DNA of 64,000 nucleotides from Domibacillus iocasae (GTDB lineage: Bacteria; Bacillota; Bacilli; Bacillales; Domibacillaceae), in assembly GCF_001750285.1 (NCBI RefSeq), contig NZ_MAMP01000022.1:248001-312000 (forward strand), given 5' to 3'. This document shows, piece after piece, positions 61,003 to 64,000 of the stretch. The notes below the pieces were generated by a model. That model worked only from the letters and a program-made list of their open reading frames with translations, was not told the origin of the DNA and ran no database searches. The position numbers were made by a program, and so were the translations under genes. The first letter of the stretch is position 1, and the number at the start of each line of letters is the position of its first letter.

Positions 61003-61962
61003 ATGAAACCAGTCAAGGTTCTCACGTTATCAGCTTTATTAGGATCAGCGCTATTGCTAGGCGCATGCAGCGATGACGCTGATACAGGGGCAACAGGAGA
61101 AGGCGCAGGCGATGCACAGCTTCAAGGCGAAATCTCAATCGATGGTTCATCGACTGTATATCCAATTGCTGAAGCAGTGGCAGAAGAGTTCATGCTTGAA
61201 CAGCCGGATGTAAAAGTAACAGTCGGATTGTCTGGAACAGGCGGCGGCTTTGAAAAATTCATCGCTGGCGAAACACAATTGACCAATGCATCCCGTCCAA
61301 TTAAAGACGAAGAATCAAAAGCTCTTGCGGATGCAGGGGTTGAATTCACTGAATTGGAACTTGCTTATGACGGATTATCCGTTGTTGTAAATAAAGACAA
61401 TGACTGGGTTGACCAGTTAACAGTAGATGAATTGAAAAAGCTGTGGTTAGATAATGGTTCAACAAAAAAATGGTCAGACATTCGTGAAGGCTGGCCGGAA
61501 GAAGAAATTAAGTTTTATTCACCAGGAACGGATTCTGGAACATTTGATTATTTCGATGAAGTAATACTTGACGGTGGTCAAATTGACAAATCAGCCACTC
61601 TTTCGGAAGACGATAATGTTCTTGTACAAGGTGTGACAGGTGACGCCAATGCAATCGGGTACTTTGGCTACGCATACTACCTTGAAAATAAAGACAATGT
61701 GAAAGTAGTGCCAATCGTAAACGAAGCAGGCGATGCAGTTGAACCAAATGCTGAAACAATCGAAAGCGGTGAATACGCTCCACTTTCACGCCCATTGTTC
61801 ACATATGTAAGCAATGCAGCAATCAAAGATGATGAAGCTGTTGCAGCTTATACGCAATTTACACTTGAAAATGCATCAGTTCTTGCGGAAGATGTTGGCT
61901 ATGTTTCACTTCCGGAAGAAAAATATACAGAACAGCTTGAAACACTTGAAGGCTTAAAGTAA
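61003..61962 (+). CDS. pstS: Phosphate-binding lipoprotein PstS
   Basis: Extracellular phosphate receptor of the Pst ABC transporter, 319 residues. Lipoprotein signal with lipobox LLGAC (Cys22); phosphate-binding loops IDGSSTVYPI, GTGGGFEKF and PGTDSGTFD. RBS GGGGGAAATG. First gene of the Pho-controlled operon. Confidence 0.96.
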   Translation: MKPVKVLTLSALLGSALLLGACSDDADTGATGEGAGDAQLQGEISIDGSSTVYPIAEAVAEEFMLEQPDVKVTVGLSGTGGGFEKFIAGETQLTNASRPIKDEESKALADAGVEFTELELAYDGLSVVVNKDNDWVDQLTVDELKKLWLDNGSTKKWSDIREGWPEEEIKFYSPGTDSGTFDYFDEVILDGGQIDKSATLSEDDNVLVQGVTGDANAIGYFGYAYYLENKDNVKVVPIVNEAGDAVEPNAETIESGEYAPLSRPLFTYVSNAAIKDDEAVAAYTQFTLENASVLAEDVGYVSLPEEKYTEQLETLEGLK

Positions 61963-61999
61963 TTACCACTGGATTAAAAAGCGGATAAAGATTAAAATA

Positions 62000-62034
62000 T
62001 ACACCAATAGGGGGCGATGCCCTCTATTGGTGTA
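62000..62034 (+). other. Strong pstS-pstC intercistronic stem-loop
   Basis: A 16-bp stem, TACACCAATAG with CTATTGGTGTA plus an inner GGGGC/GCCCT, and a three-base loop. No T-run follows, so it is a processing or stabilising hairpin rather than a terminator. Confidence 0.85.
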
Positions 62035-62058
62035 CGTGGGTTGAAAGGAGCAAGAGGG

Positions 62059-63003
62059 TTGAAAACAACAAATAAAGACCTTAGTCCGGTTCAGCAGCTG
62101 CTTGAAAAAAAATATAATGGCGGCTTTTTGAACAGAAGTGAAAAAGTTATTCCTGCGGTCTTGTTTATTATGGCTGCGGTCTCTGTCTTAACAACATTAG
62201 GGATTGTCTTAACATTAATTTTTGAAACAATTACGTTTTTCCGTGATGTATCGATTGTTGAATTTTTCACATCAACAGAGTGGTATCCATTCTCGAATAC
62301 AGATCCTGTTTATGGTATTTGGCCGCTTGTATTGGGTACACTGAAAATCACGTTGATCGCTTCTGTTTTTGCTATTCCAATCGGCCTTGCTGTTGCGCTA
62401 TACTTGAGTGAGTATGCAGGTACACGTACACGCAAAATTATGAAACCGATTCTTGAAGTGCTCGCTGGCGTGCCAACAATTGTTTATGGATTTTTTGCTT
62501 TAACGTTTGTTACACCCGTTTTGCGTGAAATTTTCCCGTCACTGGAGCTGTTTAATGCTATCAGCCCGGGGATCGTTGTGGGTATCATGATTATTCCAAC
62601 GATTGTTTCATTATCTGAAGATGCTCTTTCTTCAGTCCCGGAGCCTGTCCGCCACGGCGCACTGGCCATGGGTTCAACGAAGTGGGAAACAGCATCAAAA
62701 GTTATTTTTCCGGCAGCTCTTTCCGGTATTCTTGCGTCAATTGTTCTTGGCGTTTCCCGCGCAATCGGTGAAACGATGATTGTTTCCATTGCTGCAGGTT
62801 CAACACCGTCTGCTGCACTGGATTTAACATCATCATTACAAACAATGACATCTTACATCGTTCAGGTTACGACTGGAGATGCAGGATTCGGCACGACGAT
62901 TTATTACAGTATTTATGCAGTCGGCTTTACATTGTTTGTATTCACTCTGGCGATGAACATGCTTGCCCAGTTCATCTCGAAGCGTTTTAGGGAGGAATAC
63001 TGA
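62059..63003 (+). CDS. pstC: Phosphate ABC transporter permease PstC
   Basis: 314 residues, six membrane spans, with the permease motif in ALAMGSTKWETASKVIFPAA that contacts the ATPase. TTG 62059 chosen: AAAGGAG lies eight bases upstream, and the longer frame begins in the pstS-pstC hairpin. Overlaps pstA by one base. Confidence 0.94.
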   Translation: MKTTNKDLSPVQQLLEKKYNGGFLNRSEKVIPAVLFIMAAVSVLTTLGIVLTLIFETITFFRDVSIVEFFTSTEWYPFSNTDPVYGIWPLVLGTLKITLIASVFAIPIGLAVALYLSEYAGTRTRKIMKPILEVLAGVPTIVYGFFALTFVTPVLREIFPSLELFNAISPGIVVGIMIIPTIVSLSEDALSSVPEPVRHGALAMGSTKWETASKVIFPAALSGILASIVLGVSRAIGETMIVSIAAGSTPSAALDLTSSLQTMTSYIVQVTTGDAGFGTTIYYSIYAVGFTLFVFTLAMNMLAQFISKRFREEY

Positions 63004-63887
63004 TGGAAAATACAACTCGAGTTAAATCAGAAGAAATGATTGGCCGTATTGATGGCCGGCTCATGAAAAACAAAGTGATTAAAGGAATTTTTTTAACAGC
63101 AACGGCATTTACATCGATCATCTTAATCGTTCTGCTTTACCGAATTATTTCACAAGGTGCTCCATATTTATCATGGGACTTTTTCCAAAATTTCGCTTCC
63201 CGCCGTCCTGAACAGGCTGGAATTAAAGCGGCTGTTATCGGAACGCTTTGGATGATGAGTGTTGTTATTCCAACAGCGGCTATCCTTGGTGTCGGCACGG
63301 CTATTTACCTGGAAGAATACGCAAAGAAAAATGCATTGACACGGTGGATCCAAATGAACATTTCAAACTTGGCCGGTGTGCCGTCTGTTGTGTTCGGTTT
63401 GCTCGGTCTGACAATTTTTGTCCGTGTCTTTGGATTTGGCAATAGTGTCCTGGCTGCGGGTTTCACGATGGCTTTGCTTGTTTTGCCTGTTGTGATTGTG
63501 GCATCTCAAGAAGCGATTCGTGCTGTTCCAAATGAATTAAAAGAAGCTTCATTTGGTCTAGGGGCGACAAAATGGCAAACGATATATCGTGTTGTCCTTC
63601 CGTATGCCATTCCTGGTATTGCAACCGGCAGCATTTTAGCTTTTTCACGTGCAATCGGTGAAACAGCTCCGTTAATTGTCGTCGGTATTCCTACATTTGT
63701 TGCGTTCCTGCCATCTGGATACTTGGATTCATTTACAGCACTTCCAATGCAGATTTACAACTGGACTAGCCGGCCGCAGGTTGACTTTCATAACCTTGCA
63801 GCTGCAGGAATCATCATCCTGCTGGGTGTGCTCATATTAATGAACTCTGTTGCCGTCTGGATTCGGAATCGTTATCAAGCGAGATAA
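63003..63887 (+). CDS. pstA: Phosphate ABC transporter permease PstA
   Basis: 294 residues, six membrane spans; the coupling motif is in EASFGLGATKWQTIYRVVLP, and SRAIGETAPLIV is conserved with PstC. RBS AGGGAGG in the pstC tail. Partner of PstC in the membrane channel. Confidence 0.95.
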   Translation: MENTTRVKSEEMIGRIDGRLMKNKVIKGIFLTATAFTSIILIVLLYRIISQGAPYLSWDFFQNFASRRPEQAGIKAAVIGTLWMMSVVIPTAAILGVGTAIYLEEYAKKNALTRWIQMNISNLAGVPSVVFGLLGLTIFVRVFGFGNSVLAAGFTMALLVLPVVIVASQEAIRAVPNELKEASFGLGATKWQTIYRVVLPYAIPGIATGSILAFSRAIGETAPLIVVGIPTFVAFLPSGYLDSFTALPMQIYNWTSRPQVDFHNLAAAGIIILLGVLILMNSVAVWIRNRYQAR

Positions 63888-63931
63888 TATACTTTTGGAA
63901 ATTGTGATTGAAAATTTGGAGGTAATCTTAT

Positions 63932-64000
63932 ATGACGTTAACTGCGGTAAATTCAACGAAAAATAGTGAATCGATGCAAAATCAGGAACTATTCGTTTAT
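63932..64000 (+). CDS. pstB: Phosphate ABC transporter ATP-binding protein PstB, 3' partial
   Basis: Only the first 23 codons are in the window (MTLTAVNSTKNSE...). The identity comes from its place after pstSCA and a strong RBS, TTGGAGGT, 9-10 bases before ATG. The variable N-terminus precedes the Walker A region, which lies outside. Confidence 0.8.
   Translation, partial: MTLTAVNSTKNSESMQNQELFVY

Overview
The window is a 64 kb stretch of chromosome from an endospore-forming member of the Bacillaceae. The evidence is a long gene order matching the Bacillus subtilis yqe/yqf region, with sporulation genes (sigK, sda, gpr, spoIIP, yqfCD), the late competence operon comEABC, primase plus the primary sigma factor, and a CIRCE-controlled hrcA-grpE-dnaK-dnaJ operon. 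Nearly all of it is conserved housekeeping DNA. There is no prophage, intact insertion sequence, CRISPR array, rRNA or tRNA. The genus cannot be fixed from the sequence alone.

Layout. 1-1.6 kb: end of mtnN, a 23-residue membrane peptide, uninterrupted sigK and the checkpoint gene sda on the minus strand. A cluster of DnaA boxes separates the sda and yqeG promoters. 1.8-6.8 kb: yqeG-yqeH-aroE-yhbY-nadD-yqeK-rsfS-yqeM. 6.9-11.4 kb: comER opposite comEA-comEB-comEC, then yqzM. 11.7-18.6 kb: holA, rpsT, gpr, spoIIP, lepA, hemW. 18.6-26.7 kb: heat-shock operon and RNA-modification genes prmA-rsmE-mtaB. 26.8-35.9 kb: deoC, rpsU-yqeY, a short nfeD with floA and yqfB behind a sigma-W-type promoter, yqfCD, phoH-ybeY-dgkA-cdd-era-recO. 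35.9-44 kb: T-box-controlled glyQS, ccpN-ppsR, dnaG-sigA. 44-55 kb: an unknown membrane protein, cccA, trmK, the NIF3 homologue, ispH, yqfQ, cshB, nfo, yqfT, a Zur-type zinc uptake operon znuCB-zur, yqfW and ispG. 55-64 kb: a DUF1189 protein, an Na/Pi cotransporter, sodA, a class B penicillin-binding protein and the phosphate operon pstSCA-pstB with a four-repeat PhoP box.

How the genes work together. Replication status is tied to sporulation through DnaA boxes next to sda. DnaG and SigA share an operon with vegetative and sigma-H-type promoters. Ribosome assembly factors (YqeH, YhbY, RsfS, Era, YbeY, LepA) cluster with ribosomal proteins S20 and S21. Two nutrient-uptake systems, zinc and phosphate, each carry a recognisable operator.

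The less ordinary content is non-coding: a structured three-way-junction element in front of dnaJ, a tandem pair of hairpin repeats in front of yqzM, a dispersed intergenic repeat (four copies, one inserted between the T-box and glyQ), a hairpin that hides the yqfC ribosome binding site, and a strong pstS-pstC intercistronic stem-loop. Notable gene-level differences from B. subtilis are the absence of pgpH between phoH and ybeY, an NfeD without its protease domain, and a shortened germination protease.
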